Notes under the pieces: model-generated
Database searches by the model: none
What the model was told of the DNA's origin: nothing
The model's input: the letters and a program-made list of their open reading frames with translations, nothing else
Translations under genes and position numbers: made by a program
Shown: piece after piece, positions 1-8,641 of the stretch
How the letters are laid out: every line of letters begins with the position of its first letter
Position numbering within the stretch: the first letter of the stretch is position 1
Assembly: GCF_004152865.1 (NCBI RefSeq)
Contig: NZ_SEOO01000001.1
Span: forward strand, 186,001-250,000
Length of the DNA stretch: 64,000 nucleotides
Direction: 5' to 3'
Source of the DNA: Sphingobium cupriresistens
GTDB taxonomy: Bacteria > Pseudomonadota > Alphaproteobacteria > Sphingomonadales > Sphingomonadaceae

Positions 1-714
1 TTGTTTGGCTATCTGCTGGCGGGCATGGGCTGGGTGACGGCGCTCGCGACCTTCAACGTGTCGGTGCAGATGTCGGCGCCGCGCTGGGTCGTCGCGCGGG
101 CGGTGTCGCTTTATCAAATGACCGCCTTCGGCGGCATGGCGATCGGCGCATGGATGTTCGGTTGGATCGCCGAGCATCATGGCGTGGTGGAGGCGCTCTA
201 TGCCTCCGCCGCCGCGCAATTCGCCGCCGCGACGCTGGGTTTTCTTCGCCCGCTGGCGCAGACTGGAGAGGATAATCTCGACCTCCAGAACAGCTGGCGC
301 GAACCCGATACGGCCGTGCCGGCGGAGCCGCGCAGCGGCCCGGTGGTCGTCACCATCGAATATCGCATCCCGGCCGGTTCGGTCGTCCCCTTCCTGTCCG
401 CGATGAGCGAGCGGCGGCGCATCCGCCGGCGCGATGGCGCCCATGGCTGGACGCTGATGCGCGACCTCGGCGATCCGGCTTTATGGGTGGAGCGCTATCA
501 TGTCTCGACCTGGCTCGATTATGTCCGCCACAACCAGCGGCGGACGGTGGCGGACATTGACAATAGCCAGGCCATTCATGCGCTCCATGCCGGGCCGAAC
601 CCCCCGGTGGTGCATCGGATGCTGGAGCGCCAGACCGGATCGCTGCCGATCAGTCGCGCGCCCGATCCGCGCGAAATGGGCGATCCGATGACCGATCCGA
701 CGCGGTCGAATTGA
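1..714 (+). CDS. MFS exporter, C-terminal part (MFS_3 / EntS-like), cut by window start
   Basis: This is the C-terminal part of a major-facilitator exporter. Residues about 1-25, 38-60 and 63-85 are hydrophobic helices joined by short loops. They are followed by a cytosolic tail of about 130 residues. The tail (about 112-215) contains the RRRDGAHGW and WVERYHVSTWLDY segments seen in MFS_3 'transmembrane secretion effector' proteins, where it resembles an antibiotic-biosynthesis-monooxygenase fold. The frame is open to base 1 and begins with TTG. MFS_3 proteins have about 500 residues, so the true start lies upstream. The substrate is unknown; relatives export siderophores or drugs. It converges on the nucleotidyltransferase gene one base downstream. 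Confidence 0.8.
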   Translation: MFGYLLAGMGWVTALATFNVSVQMSAPRWVVARAVSLYQMTAFGGMAIGAWMFGWIAEHHGVVEALYASAAAQFAAATLGFLRPLAQTGEDNLDLQNSWREPDTAVPAEPRSGPVVVTIEYRIPAGSVVPFLSAMSERRRIRRRDGAHGWTLMRDLGDPALWVERYHVSTWLDYVRHNQRRTVADIDNSQAIHALHAGPNPPVVHRMLERQTGSLPISRAPDPREMGDPMTDPTRSN

Positions 715-1317
715 TTATTGCTGTGGCGTTACCGGCCGCCAGCCGGGCAGATCCTCCGGCGTGTCGACGTCGTGCAGGACATTGCCGCTCGTCTCGATCT
801 GGATGCCGTGGCTCAGCAGCGCGCGCGCGCCCTGGTCGCCTTTCAAGGCCAGCAATTCGGGGAAATGCTTGCGCCCGATGAATGCGGGCGGGGAGGAGGA
901 GAAGCCGTCGGTGGAGGCGACCACGGACCTGATATCCTCCGCCGCCAGGCAGATGCGGTTATAATGGGTCTGCGGCACGTCGGGCATGTCGGCCAGGCAG
1001 ATTAATATGCCGCGTATCTTCATATTGGGCATGACATGTTCGACCGCGCGCACGATGCTGCCCGATATGCCCTCTTCGGGCCGGTCGTTGACGATGATGG
1101 TATAGCCGCGCCGGTCCAGCTTGCGGTGGATGACCGGGGCGTCCGCGATCGGGCGCACGACCGCGATCAATTCGGCGAAGGCCATGGACGCGACCGTTTC
1201 CAGCACATGGGCGGCGAGCGGCTTGCCGCGCAGGTTGGCCATCAGCTTGTCATCGTCGCCAAAGCGGGAAGATGATCCGGCCGCCAGCAGGACGGCGGCG
1301 ATCCGTTCAGTGCGCAT
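715..1317 (-). CDS. MobA/MocA-like nucleotidyltransferase
   Basis: A 200-residue NTP-transferase-fold protein. Residues about 8-25 carry the nucleotide-binding signature LLAAGSSSRFGDDDKL. CLADMPDVP lies near residue 110, and a GDQGARALL segment plus HDVDTPEDL lie near the C-terminus. This pattern is typical of the molybdenum-cofactor cytidylyl/guanylyltransferase MocA/MobA group and of XdhC-partner proteins. It would transfer CMP or GMP to molybdopterin, or act on another small substrate. The ATG at 1317 was chosen because it directly precedes the conserved strand; the longer open frame runs into the folE promoter region. No molybdoenzyme gene is visible here, so the exact substrate is open. 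Confidence 0.85.
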   Translation of the reverse strand: MRTERIAAVLLAAGSSSRFGDDDKLMANLRGKPLAAHVLETVASMAFAELIAVVRPIADAPVIHRKLDRRGYTIIVNDRPEEGISGSIVRAVEHVMPNMKIRGILICLADMPDVPQTHYNRICLAAEDIRSVVASTDGFSSSPPAFIGRKHFPELLALKGDQGARALLSHGIQIETSGNVLHDVDTPEDLPGWRPVTPQQ

Positions 1318-1474
1318 GATAGGTGAAACGAAAATACATGGTCTTGTGGCGATCCCGATTATCCCTTGATCTGCCACCATGGCGATCTTGTGTCCAGCGG
1401 TCCCGAAAGACACTGGCCATTGCAAACCCCAGCCGCCATATGCGACGCCAACAGCATAAGGAGTGGCCCTGTTC

Positions 1475-2080
1475 ATGGCATGTGAACTCGAAACGGAAAC
1501 CGTCGGCGACGGCAAGGAGCCGGTCCCGGCCGAAGTCAGCGAGGCGATCCGCACCCTGATCCGCTGGTCGGGCGATGCGCCCGAACGCGAAGGGCTGGTG
1601 GAAACGCCTGAACGGGTCGCGCGCGCCTGGCGCGAATATTGCCGCGGCTATGGCGACGACCCGGCCTATCATCTCTCGCGCATCTTCCATGAAGTAGGCG
1701 GCTATGACGATGTGGTCCTGCTCAAGGGCATTCCGTTTCAGTCGCATTGCGAACATCATATGGCGCCGATCGTGGGCCAGGCGCATATCGCCTATCTGCC
1801 CGGCGATTATGTGGTCGGCATTTCCAAGCTCGCCCGCGTCCTCCACGCCTTCGCCAATCGGCTCCAGGTGCAGGAAAGGCTGACGTCCGAAGTCGCCAAC
1901 TGCATCTGGGATCACCTGAAGCCCCAGGGTGTGGCCGTGGTGATCGAGGCGACCCATGGCTGCATGACCGGGCGCGGCGTGCGCACGCCGGGCGTCATCA
2001 TGAAGACCAGCCGTATGCTCGGCGTGTTCCGCGACGATGAAAAGTCGCGGGAGGAAGTGCTGAAGCTCATCGCTTCATGA
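1475..2080 (+). CDS. folE: GTP cyclohydrolase I
   Basis: Converts GTP to 7,8-dihydroneopterin triphosphate, the first step of tetrahydrofolate and pterin synthesis, in the cytosol. The protein has 201 residues. The zinc ligands are visible as Cys92 and His95 in HCEHH and Cys163 in HGCMTGRG; the 71-residue Cys-Cys spacing matches the E. coli enzyme. The ATG at 1475 has an AAGGAG ribosome site at 1458-1463. A GTG at 1463 overlaps that site and is unlikely to be the start. The stop overlaps the next gene by four bases (ATGA), so folE and the SDR gene are translationally coupled. Confidence 0.97.
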   Translation: MACELETETVGDGKEPVPAEVSEAIRTLIRWSGDAPEREGLVETPERVARAWREYCRGYGDDPAYHLSRIFHEVGGYDDVVLLKGIPFQSHCEHHMAPIVGQAHIAYLPGDYVVGISKLARVLHAFANRLQVQERLTSEVANCIWDHLKPQGVAVVIEATHGCMTGRGVRTPGVIMKTSRMLGVFRDDEKSREEVLKLIAS

Positions 2081-2916
2081 GCGACGACAAGGAACCCGCC
2101 TATCGTCCCCTGGGCAAGGCGCGCAGCGACGCCGCGCCGGTCGGTGCGCCGCTGGCGCCCAAGCGGCTGGCGCTCGTCACCGGCGGGCATCGGCGGCTGG
2201 GCGGCATCATCGCCGCCGCGCTGGCGAAGGCCGGCCATTCGCTCGCCATCCACGGCAGCCACGACACCCGGCTCGATTCCCATCTGGCGCTGACGTTCGA
2301 AGCGGAAGGGACGGAATGGGAGGGCTTCGTGGTCGATTTCGCCGATCCCGAAGGGGCGGAGGAACTGGTGGCCAAGGTGGCGGATCGCTTCGGCCGGCCG
2401 CCGGACATATTGATCAACAGCGCCGCTTTGTTCGGGCAGGACCGGCTCGACACGGTCACCGCCGACGACCTGATGCGCCATTATGCCGTCAACTGCGCCG
2501 CGCCCACTTTGTTGACCAAGGCGTTCGCCACCATTCCGGCGGGCGTTGGCGATCGCTGCATCGTCAACATTCTCGACCAGCGGATCGACCATCCCCATGC
2601 CGACCAGCTGGCCTATACATTGTCCAAGCTGGCGCTGGCCGGACTGACCCGCACCAGCGCCAGCAGCCTGGCGCCCAAAGTGCGGGTAAACGCCGTCGCG
2701 CCGGGCCTGACGATCGCGACGCCCGATTATGACGAAGCGCAAATGGAGCGGCTGGCGGAGATGATGCCGCTTGCGCGCCTGCCGCAAGCGGAGCAGATCG
2801 CGCAGGCGGTGCTCTATCTGGTCGAAGCGACTGCCGTGACCGGGCAGACGCTCTATGTCGATGGCGGGGCGCACCTTAAAAGCTATGATCGCGACTTCAT
2901 GCATCTGTGCCGATAG
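2077..2916 (+). CDS. SDR-family pteridine reductase-like protein (FolM/PTR1 type)
   Basis: A 279-residue short-chain dehydrogenase/reductase. The cofactor loop TGGHRRLG (35-42) has the Arg-rich form typical of pteridine reductases rather than the usual TGxxxGxG. The catalytic pair is Tyr180 and Lys184 in YTLSK, and the C-terminal VTGQTLYVDGG is classic SDR. The first 28 residues are a polar extension before the Rossmann fold. Its ATG overlaps the folE stop, which supports a role in reducing dihydropterin, dihydromonapterin or dihydrofolate. FolM activity is inferred from the motif and neighbour; another SDR substrate is possible. Confidence 0.8.
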   Translation: MSDDKEPAYRPLGKARSDAAPVGAPLAPKRLALVTGGHRRLGGIIAAALAKAGHSLAIHGSHDTRLDSHLALTFEAEGTEWEGFVVDFADPEGAEELVAKVADRFGRPPDILINSAALFGQDRLDTVTADDLMRHYAVNCAAPTLLTKAFATIPAGVGDRCIVNILDQRIDHPHADQLAYTLSKLALAGLTRTSASSLAPKVRVNAVAPGLTIATPDYDEAQMERLAEMMPLARLPQAEQIAQAVLYLVEATAVTGQTLYVDGGAHLKSYDRDFMHLCR

Positions 2917-2999
2917 GCTCGGCGCAAATGCGTTGCGTTGGGGCTGGCGAAGCGCCGCCCATGGCAATAGAGCGGTCCCAAAGCTAAAAGGAGACGGCG

Positions 3000-3779
3000 A
3001 TGACCTATGAAACCATCCTGGTCGAACAGCGCGACGCGGTGACGCTGATCACGCTTAACCGGCCACAGGCGCTGAACGCGCTCAACAGCCAGGTCTTGAA
3101 AGATCTGAGCGCGGCCTTTGGCGCCTTTGACGCCGATCCGACCCAGCGGTGCGCAGTGCTGACCGGCAGCGGCGAAAAGGCGTTTGCGGCAGGCGCCGAC
3201 ATCAAGGAAATGGTCGATAAGGACGCCGCGGACTTCTTCCTGGAGGATTTCTTCTCCGGCTGGCAGACCGGGGTGGTCGCGACCCGCAAGCCGTGGATCG
3301 CAGCGGTGCAGGGCTTTGCGCTGGGCGGTGGGTGCGAACTGGCGATGATGGCCGACTTCATCCTGGCCGGCGATACCGCGAAATTCGGCCAGCCCGAAAT
3401 CAAGCTGGGCGTCGCGCCCGGCATGGGCGGGTCGCAGCGCCTGACCCGCGCGGTGGGCAAGGCCAAGGCTATGGACATGTGCCTGACCGGCCGGATGATG
3501 GACGCCGCCGAAGCCGAACGCGCCGGGCTGGTGAGCCGCATCGTCCCGGCCGCCGACCTGCTGGAAGACGCGCTCAAGACCGCCGCGGCGATCGCCGCGA
3601 TGCCGTCCATGGCGGCGATGGTGAACAAGGAAATGGTCGACATCGCCTTCGAAACCGGCCTGGCCCAGGGCCTGCTGACCGAACGCCGCCTGTTCCAGAT
3701 ATTGACCGCGACGCAGGATAAGAAGGAAGGCATGACCGCCTTCGTCGAAAAGCGGCCAGGCGTCTGGCAGGGGCGCTGA
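3000..3779 (+). CDS. Enoyl-CoA hydratase (crotonase family)
   Basis: Hydrates 2-enoyl-CoA to 3-hydroxyacyl-CoA. The protein has 259 residues with the crotonase oxyanion segment [10 protein letters not shown] (62-71). Both catalytic acids of mammalian short-chain hydratase are present: Glu113 in GGGCELAMM and Glu133 in FGQPEIKLG. An AAAAGGAG ribosome site precedes the ATG. The valine-degradation genes at 7.7-11 kb need a methacrylyl-CoA hydratase, so this enzyme could serve that pathway, but it lies 4 kb away on the other strand. General fatty-acid or short-chain hydratase use is equally possible. Confidence 0.9.
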   Translation: MTYETILVEQRDAVTLITLNRPQALNALNSQVLKDLSAAFGAFDADPTQRCAVLTGSGEKAFAAGADIKEMVDKDAADFFLEDFFSGWQTGVVATRKPWIAAVQGFALGGGCELAMMADFILAGDTAKFGQPEIKLGVAPGMGGSQRLTRAVGKAKAMDMCLTGRMMDAAEAERAGLVSRIVPAADLLEDALKTAAAIAAMPSMAAMVNKEMVDIAFETGLAQGLLTERRLFQILTATQDKKEGMTAFVEKRPGVWQGR

Positions 3780-3803
3780 GCGCCTCCATCTGCCCAATAT
3801 ACG

Positions 3804-3831
3804 GCGTGCTCCCGCGGAGGCGGGAACACGC
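3804..3831. repeat. Short palindromic repeat, type B copy 1
   Basis: An imperfect hairpin with arms CTCCCGC and GCGGGAA flanked by GCGTG and CACGC. Related copies lie at 24636-24660 and 37198-37225. All three are intergenic, just downstream of a stop codon. Confidence 0.6.
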
Positions 3832-4037
3832 TGCTCTGTCTCGCCCCGTTGAATATCCCGTCATCCGCTGAGAAATTCTCATTGGTCCATGGCGGGTATT
3901 CCCGGCGCTTTCGTTTCACAAGGAAACTGAAGAATGATTTGGCGGGCGCAGCGATGCGTCCGTCCTTGTCGTCCGTGGGAGAGGTGCGGCGCCCATGCGC
4001 CCCCTGATCGGCTCGTTGTGAAACAGGGAGCCTTTGC

Positions 4038-6422
4038 ATGTCCGTTATTTCGTCCATCCACCTTTCCTCGCGCGCGGCATTGCTGCTCGCCTGCGCCACC
4101 GGCGCGCTGAGCGCCGCCCATGCGCAGGAACCGGTCGGGAGCGACGAGGAAACCATCACCGTCACCGGCCGCCGCATCTCCCAGTCGGCCGACGCGATCG
4201 GCGAAGACAAGGTGAGCAATGTCGTGGCGGTCACGCGCGAAGCTTTGCTGTCGGCCCCGTCGGGCATTTCGGGCCTCAAGATGCTGGAGCAGCTGCCCGG
4301 CTTCAACGTGCAGACCGACGGTGCGCTCGGCCTCTATGAATTTGGCAACAGCGTCCAGACCCGCGCCTTCAACCTCGACCAGATCGGCTTCGTGGTCGAT
4401 GGCATCCCCACCGGCCGCAGCGACGCCTTTGGCGGCAGCCCGGTGTTCCGCTATGTCGACAATGAAAATCTGGGCGTGGTGGAGGCCGCGGTCGGCGCGG
4501 GCGACGTCGGCCTGCCCAGTTATTCGACGCTCGGCCCGGTCGTGCAATATAACAGTATCGCGCCGCAGGAAGAGATGGGCCTGTTCGTTTCGCAAAGCTT
4601 CGGCGATTTCGACATGAAGCGCACCTTCATCCGCGCCAGCACGGGCCAAGTCGGCCCGTTCCGCGCCTATCTCAGCCGCACCAAGCTGGACACCGACCTG
4701 TGGCGCGGCGAGGGCACGGTCGATCGCGAACATTGGGAAGGGATGGTCCACGCCGATCTGGGAGGCGACAGTTGGGCGCGCTTCAAATTCGTGTCGAACA
4801 AATTTTACGACTTCGATTCTCCGACGCTCAGCCGCAGCCAATATCTGACCGGGACCGACATCGGCGGCAAGAGCGGCCGGGATCGCGGCTATATCTCGGT
4901 CGTTCCCAACACCACGCCGGGTTTCGCGCCTGTCGCGGGCGGTCCCGCCTTCAGCAACGCCAACTATGCCTACACGAACACCCTCGCCATCAACGTGCGC
5001 GATGACAAGCTCTATGGCGGCACGGTCCATGCCGGCATCGCCGATGGAGTATGGGCCGAAGCTACCGCCTATTATGAGGATAAGGGCGGCTATGGCGTGT
5101 CGCCCGACACTTATGCCAACAGCCTGCTGCAATATCAGCGGCAGACGGCGGCGGGCATAGCGCTCAGCGCGCCCAAGGGCACGCAATATGGCCTGTCGAC
5201 CGTGGGCGGCGAACGCTATGGCCTGACCACCAAGCTGCATTGGGAACTGGGCGTCCAGACGATCGAGGTCGGGCTTTGGGCCGAAGTCGATACCTATCAC
5301 CGCACCCAGGCGCGTTACAACACGATCGACGGGTCGCCCGCCAGCGCGCCCAATCTGGACGATCTCGTCTATGTCCGCCGCAATTATCAGTCGGAACGCA
5401 ACACGACCCAGGCCTTCGTCAAGGACCGGATCGCGCTGCTGGACGACAGCCTGATCTTCGACCTGGGCGTCAAGGCGCTGAACATCGACTATCGCTACAG
5501 CGGCTATCGCGACTTCAACGATTATTACCGCAATGCCGGCACGACCGCCGCGCCGATTTGGGTCTCCGGCTGGGGTCCGCAGACGCTGCGCACCAGCTAT
5601 AGCGACGGCTTCCTGCCGATGGCGGGCGTGCTGTACAAATTTGACAACCAGACCCAGATATTCGCCTCCTATGCGGAAAATATGGCGCTGCCCAAGGGGC
5701 TGGACGATGTCTTTTCCGTCTCCCTGAACAGCAGCGCGGCCGGCGTGCCTGCGCCTGCGCCGGAACGGTCGCAGAATTTCGAAGCGGGCATCCGCACCAA
5801 CCAGGGGCAATTCTACGCCTCGCTGGCGGGATATTACACCAAGTTCAAGAACCGCATCCAGTCGATTGGATCGATCCTGCCCGGCACCACCAACGTCATC
5901 GAAACCTTCTTCCAGAATGTCGGCCGGGTCAGCGCCTATGGCGCGGAATTCAGCGGCACGTTCAAGCCGTCGGCGCTTAATGGCCTGGCCTATTTCAACC
6001 TCAACGCCACGTACAACATTGCGAAGTTCAAGGACGATATCGTCACCGCGACGACCACCTACCAGACCGACGGCAAATATATTCCCGACAGCGCCAAGTG
6101 GATCATCAACGGCGGCGTGACCATCGAACCGGCCAGCTGGCTGGTGGGCAACTTCTCCGGCAAATATACCTCGCGTCGCTGGTCGACCTTTGACAATTCG
6201 GCCGGGTCCAGCGTCAAGGGCTTCACCGTGTTCAGCGCCTATGTCGATATCGGCGACGGCTTCAGCCTGGGTCCGGTCAAGGGCATGAAGGCGCGGTTCA
6301 ACGTCGACAATATCTTCGACAAGGATACGCTGTCCTATATCTCGCCATCGGTGACGGGCGACGGCTTCTTCCGCCCGCTGTCCCCGCGCACCTTCCAGTT
6401 CACCATTTCGGGCGAAATCTGA
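4038..6422 (+). CDS. TonB-dependent outer-membrane receptor
   Basis: A 794-residue outer-membrane receptor. Residues 1-29 form a signal peptide ending AAHA. The mature protein starts with a TonB-box-like ETITVTGRR (about 37-46), then a plug domain (about 55-170) and a long beta-barrel rich in alternating aromatic strands. The C-terminus ends FQFTISGEI rather than with the usual terminal Phe. No STN signalling domain is present. The stop shares one base with the start of the dipeptidase gene (TGATG), so the two form an operon. The ligand cannot be read from sequence; peptide-like substrates are one inference from the partner. Confidence 0.92.
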   Translation: MSVISSIHLSSRAALLLACATGALSAAHAQEPVGSDEETITVTGRRISQSADAIGEDKVSNVVAVTREALLSAPSGISGLKMLEQLPGFNVQTDGALGLYEFGNSVQTRAFNLDQIGFVVDGIPTGRSDAFGGSPVFRYVDNENLGVVEAAVGAGDVGLPSYSTLGPVVQYNSIAPQEEMGLFVSQSFGDFDMKRTFIRASTGQVGPFRAYLSRTKLDTDLWRGEGTVDREHWEGMVHADLGGDSWARFKFVSNKFYDFDSPTLSRSQYLTGTDIGGKSGRDRGYISVVPNTTPGFAPVAGGPAFSNANYAYTNTLAINVRDDKLYGGTVHAGIADGVWAEATAYYEDKGGYGVSPDTYANSLLQYQRQTAAGIALSAPKGTQYGLSTVGGERYGLTTKLHWELGVQTIEVGLWAEVDTYHRTQARYNTIDGSPASAPNLDDLVYVRRNYQSERNTTQAFVKDRIALLDDSLIFDLGVKALNIDYRYSGYRDFNDYYRNAGTTAAPIWVSGWGPQTLRTSYSDGFLPMAGVLYKFDNQTQIFASYAENMALPKGLDDVFSVSLNSSAAGVPAPAPERSQNFEAGIRTNQGQFYASLAGYYTKFKNRIQSIGSILPGTTNVIETFFQNVGRVSAYGAEFSGTFKPSALNGLAYFNLNATYNIAKFKDDIVTATTTYQTDGKYIPDSAKWIINGGVTIEPASWLVGNFSGKYTSRRWSTFDNSAGSSVKGFTVFSAYVDIGDGFSLGPVKGMKARFNVDNIFDKDTLSYISPSVTGDGFFRPLSPRTFQFTISGEI

Positions 6423-7645
6423 TGCGGGCAAACTGGATGATGGGGGCGGCGCTTCTGGCGCTGCTCCCCGCCGTCGCACAGGCGCAAGATGTGCCGAAAA
6501 AAGTGTATCAGCTTCACCAGAAGCTGATCACCCTCGACAGCCATCTCGACACGCCGGCCTCGCTCGACCTGCCGGGTTGGTCGATCGACGAGGAACATGG
6601 CGTCCATAGCGACTATACTCAGGTCGATTTGCCGCGGATGAAGAAGAGCGGCCTGGATGGCGGTTTCTGGGCGATCTATACGGGGCAGGGACCGCTGACG
6701 GTCGAGGGGTTCCGCAAGGCGCGCGGCTTCGCAATCCTGCGCGGCCTGTCGATCCGTACCATGGTGGCCGCCGACCCCGCCAATTTCCAGCTCGCGCTGG
6801 AGGCGAAGGACGCGGCGCCCATCGCGGCGGCGGGCAAGCGCATCGTCTATATGTCGATCGAGAACGCCTATCCGCTGGGCGAGGACCTGTCGTTGATCGA
6901 CCTGTTCTACGACATGGGCGTGCGTGTGTCGGGCTTCGCCCATTTCGCGCATAACCAGTTCGCAGACAGCTCGACCGACCCGTCGAAAAAGCCGCGCTAT
7001 GGCGGGCTTAGCCCGCTGGGCAAGGAATTGCTCAAGGAAATGAACCGGCTGGGTATCGTGCCCGACGCCTCGCACTCGTCGGACCAGGTGCTGGATGACC
7101 TGCTGGCGCTCTCGACCACGCCGGTCCTGCTGACCCATTCGGGGTGCAAGGCGGTCTATGACCATCCGCGCAATGTCGATGACGATCATCTCAAGGCGCT
7201 GGCGGCCAAGGGCGGCGTCATCCAGATGAACGCCTATGGCGCCTATCTGCGCGCGTCCAAGCCAAACCCGGATCGGCAGAAGGCGCTGATGGCGCTCTAT
7301 GGCCAGATGCGCGAAGACGCCAAGGTCTCACCGGAAAAGCGCGCCGAACTGCTGGCCAAGCGGCAGGAGATCGACAGGCTCTATCCCGACACCGACAAGC
7401 CGACCTTTGATGATTTCATGGCGCACATGCTGCACGCGCTCAAGGTCGTGGGGCCGGATCATGTCGGCATCGGCCTGGACTGGGACGGCGGCGGTGGCGT
7501 CGTGGGCATGGAGGATGTGGTCGCCCTGCCCAAGATCACCGACGCGCTGCTCAAGGCCGGCTATAGCGAAGCCGACATCCAGAAAATCTGGTCTGGCAAT
7601 GTCCTGCGCGTGCTCGCGGCGGCGGAAGCGGCGAAAGGGAAATAG
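6422..7645 (+). CDS. Membrane dipeptidase, peptidase family M19
   Basis: A 407-residue zinc dipeptidase of the renal dipeptidase family, probably periplasmic. A signal peptide ends near residue 22 (VAQAQ). The metal site begins with His41-x-Asp43 in DSHLDTP. The IENAYPL segment, GIVPDASHSS and LLTHSGCKAVYDHPRN supply the other expected ligands and substrate Arg/His. GIGLDWDGGGG near the C-terminus is also typical of M19. It is translationally coupled to the upstream TonB-dependent receptor, which suggests uptake followed by periplasmic hydrolysis of a dipeptide-like or beta-lactam-like compound. A palindromic repeat follows the stop. Confidence 0.92.
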   Translation: MRANWMMGAALLALLPAVAQAQDVPKKVYQLHQKLITLDSHLDTPASLDLPGWSIDEEHGVHSDYTQVDLPRMKKSGLDGGFWAIYTGQGPLTVEGFRKARGFAILRGLSIRTMVAADPANFQLALEAKDAAPIAAAGKRIVYMSIENAYPLGEDLSLIDLFYDMGVRVSGFAHFAHNQFADSSTDPSKKPRYGGLSPLGKELLKEMNRLGIVPDASHSSDQVLDDLLALSTTPVLLTHSGCKAVYDHPRNVDDDHLKALAAKGGVIQMNAYGAYLRASKPNPDRQKALMALYGQMREDAKVSPEKRAELLAKRQEIDRLYPDTDKPTFDDFMAHMLHALKVVGPDHVGIGLDWDGGGGVVGMEDVVALPKITDALLKAGYSEADIQKIWSGNVLRVLAAAEAAKGK

Positions 7646-7649
7646 AGTT

Positions 7650-7722
7650 CCGTTCGCCCTGAGCGAAGTCGAAGGGTCAGGCCGAGCGGAGCGAAGCCGC
7701 TTCGCTTCGCTCCGCCCGAAAG
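7650..7722. repeat. Dispersed palindromic repeat, type A copy 1
   Basis: Begins with the type A head GTTCGCCCTGAGCGAAGTCG and contains a strong hairpin: an 11-bp perfect stem, CGGAGCGAAGC at 7687-7697 pairing with 7704-7714. It lies between two convergent genes and may act as a bidirectional terminator. Other copies are at 30476, 40143 and 49252. Confidence 0.7.
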
Positions 7723-7728
7723 GGGGCG

Positions 7729-8613
7729 TTACTTCCCCTCCAGCATCTCAATCATCAGCGAGAAATCGCGCGCGCCTTCGCCCCGGTTTGCAAGCAACTG
7801 ATAGAGCGCCTCGGCGGCGTTGCCCATCGGCACGCTGGCCCCGACCGAGGCGGCGGCCTCGGTCGCCAGCTTCAAATCCTTGAGCATCAGGCCGACCGCA
7901 AAGCCGCCCTGGTAGCCATTGTCGGCCGGGGTTTGCGGGCCGACGCCGGGGACGGGGCAGTAGCTGGTCATCGACCAGCTCTGGCCGGAAGAGACGCTGG
8001 AAATATCGTAGAAGGTCTGCGGATCGAGGCCCAGTTTCTTCGCCATGGCGAAGCTTTCGCATGTGGCGACCATCGTCGCGCCCAGCAGCATATTGTTGCA
8101 GATTTTCGCGCCCTGGCCATTGCCTGCGCCGCCGGCATGGATCACCGCCTTGCCCATGGCGGACAGGATCGGCTTGGCCTTGGCGAAGGCCGCATCCGCG
8201 CCGCCGACCATGAAGGTCAGCGTGCCGCCATTGGCCGCCGCGATGCCGCCCGAAACAGGCGCGTCGACCATTTCGAATCCCTTGGCGACCGCCGCCTCGA
8301 TCACCCGCCGCGCGGTGGCGACGTCGATGGTCGAACAGTCGAGGAAGAGCGCGCCGCGCTTGGCCGCGCCGAAAATCTCGCCGGCATAGACGCTCTCGAC
8401 ATGCTTGCCGGCGGGCAGCATGGTGACGACCGCATCGGCCCCGGTCACGGCGTCCGCGGCACTGGTCGCACGGACGGCGCCATGGCCTTCCGCCTTGGCC
8501 AATGCCTCTTCGGACAGGTCGAAGGCGCGCACGGCATAGCCGTTTTTCAGCAGGTTGGCGGCCATCCCGCCGCCCATATTGCCAAGGCCGATGAAGGCGA
8601 TCGTCTGTGTCAT
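7729..8613 (-). CDS. mmsB: 3-hydroxyisobutyrate dehydrogenase
   Basis: Oxidises 3-hydroxyisobutyrate to methylmalonate semialdehyde with NAD+ in valine breakdown. The protein has 294 residues with the Rossmann signature FIGLGNMGGGMA (7-18), the substrate loop DAPVSGG (117-123) and the catalytic Lys170 in GNGQGAKICNN. The ATG at 8613 directly precedes the Rossmann strand; the open frame extends further upstream without conserved sequence. It is the last gene of a minus-strand run that starts with the acyl-CoA dehydrogenase at 11014. Its gene is 29 bases downstream of the hydrolase gene. Confidence 0.93.
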   Translation of the reverse strand: MTQTIAFIGLGNMGGGMAANLLKNGYAVRAFDLSEEALAKAEGHGAVRATSAADAVTGADAVVTMLPAGKHVESVYAGEIFGAAKRGALFLDCSTIDVATARRVIEAAVAKGFEMVDAPVSGGIAAANGGTLTFMVGGADAAFAKAKPILSAMGKAVIHAGGAGNGQGAKICNNMLLGATMVATCESFAMAKKLGLDPQTFYDISSVSSGQSWSMTSYCPVPGVGPQTPADNGYQGGFAVGLMLKDLKLATEAAASVGASVPMGNAAEALYQLLANRGEGARDFSLMIEMLEGK

Positions 8614-8641
8614 GTTCCGGGCTTCCTCTTTCTTAATCTGG

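Noticed and set aside
3879-6479. An 866-codon open frame on the minus strand opposite the TonB-dependent receptor
   Set aside because: Its product is unusually rich in Arg, His, Asp and Val with no domain, signal or motif, as expected for the antisense of a GC3-rich gene. The receptor on the plus strand has full family features.
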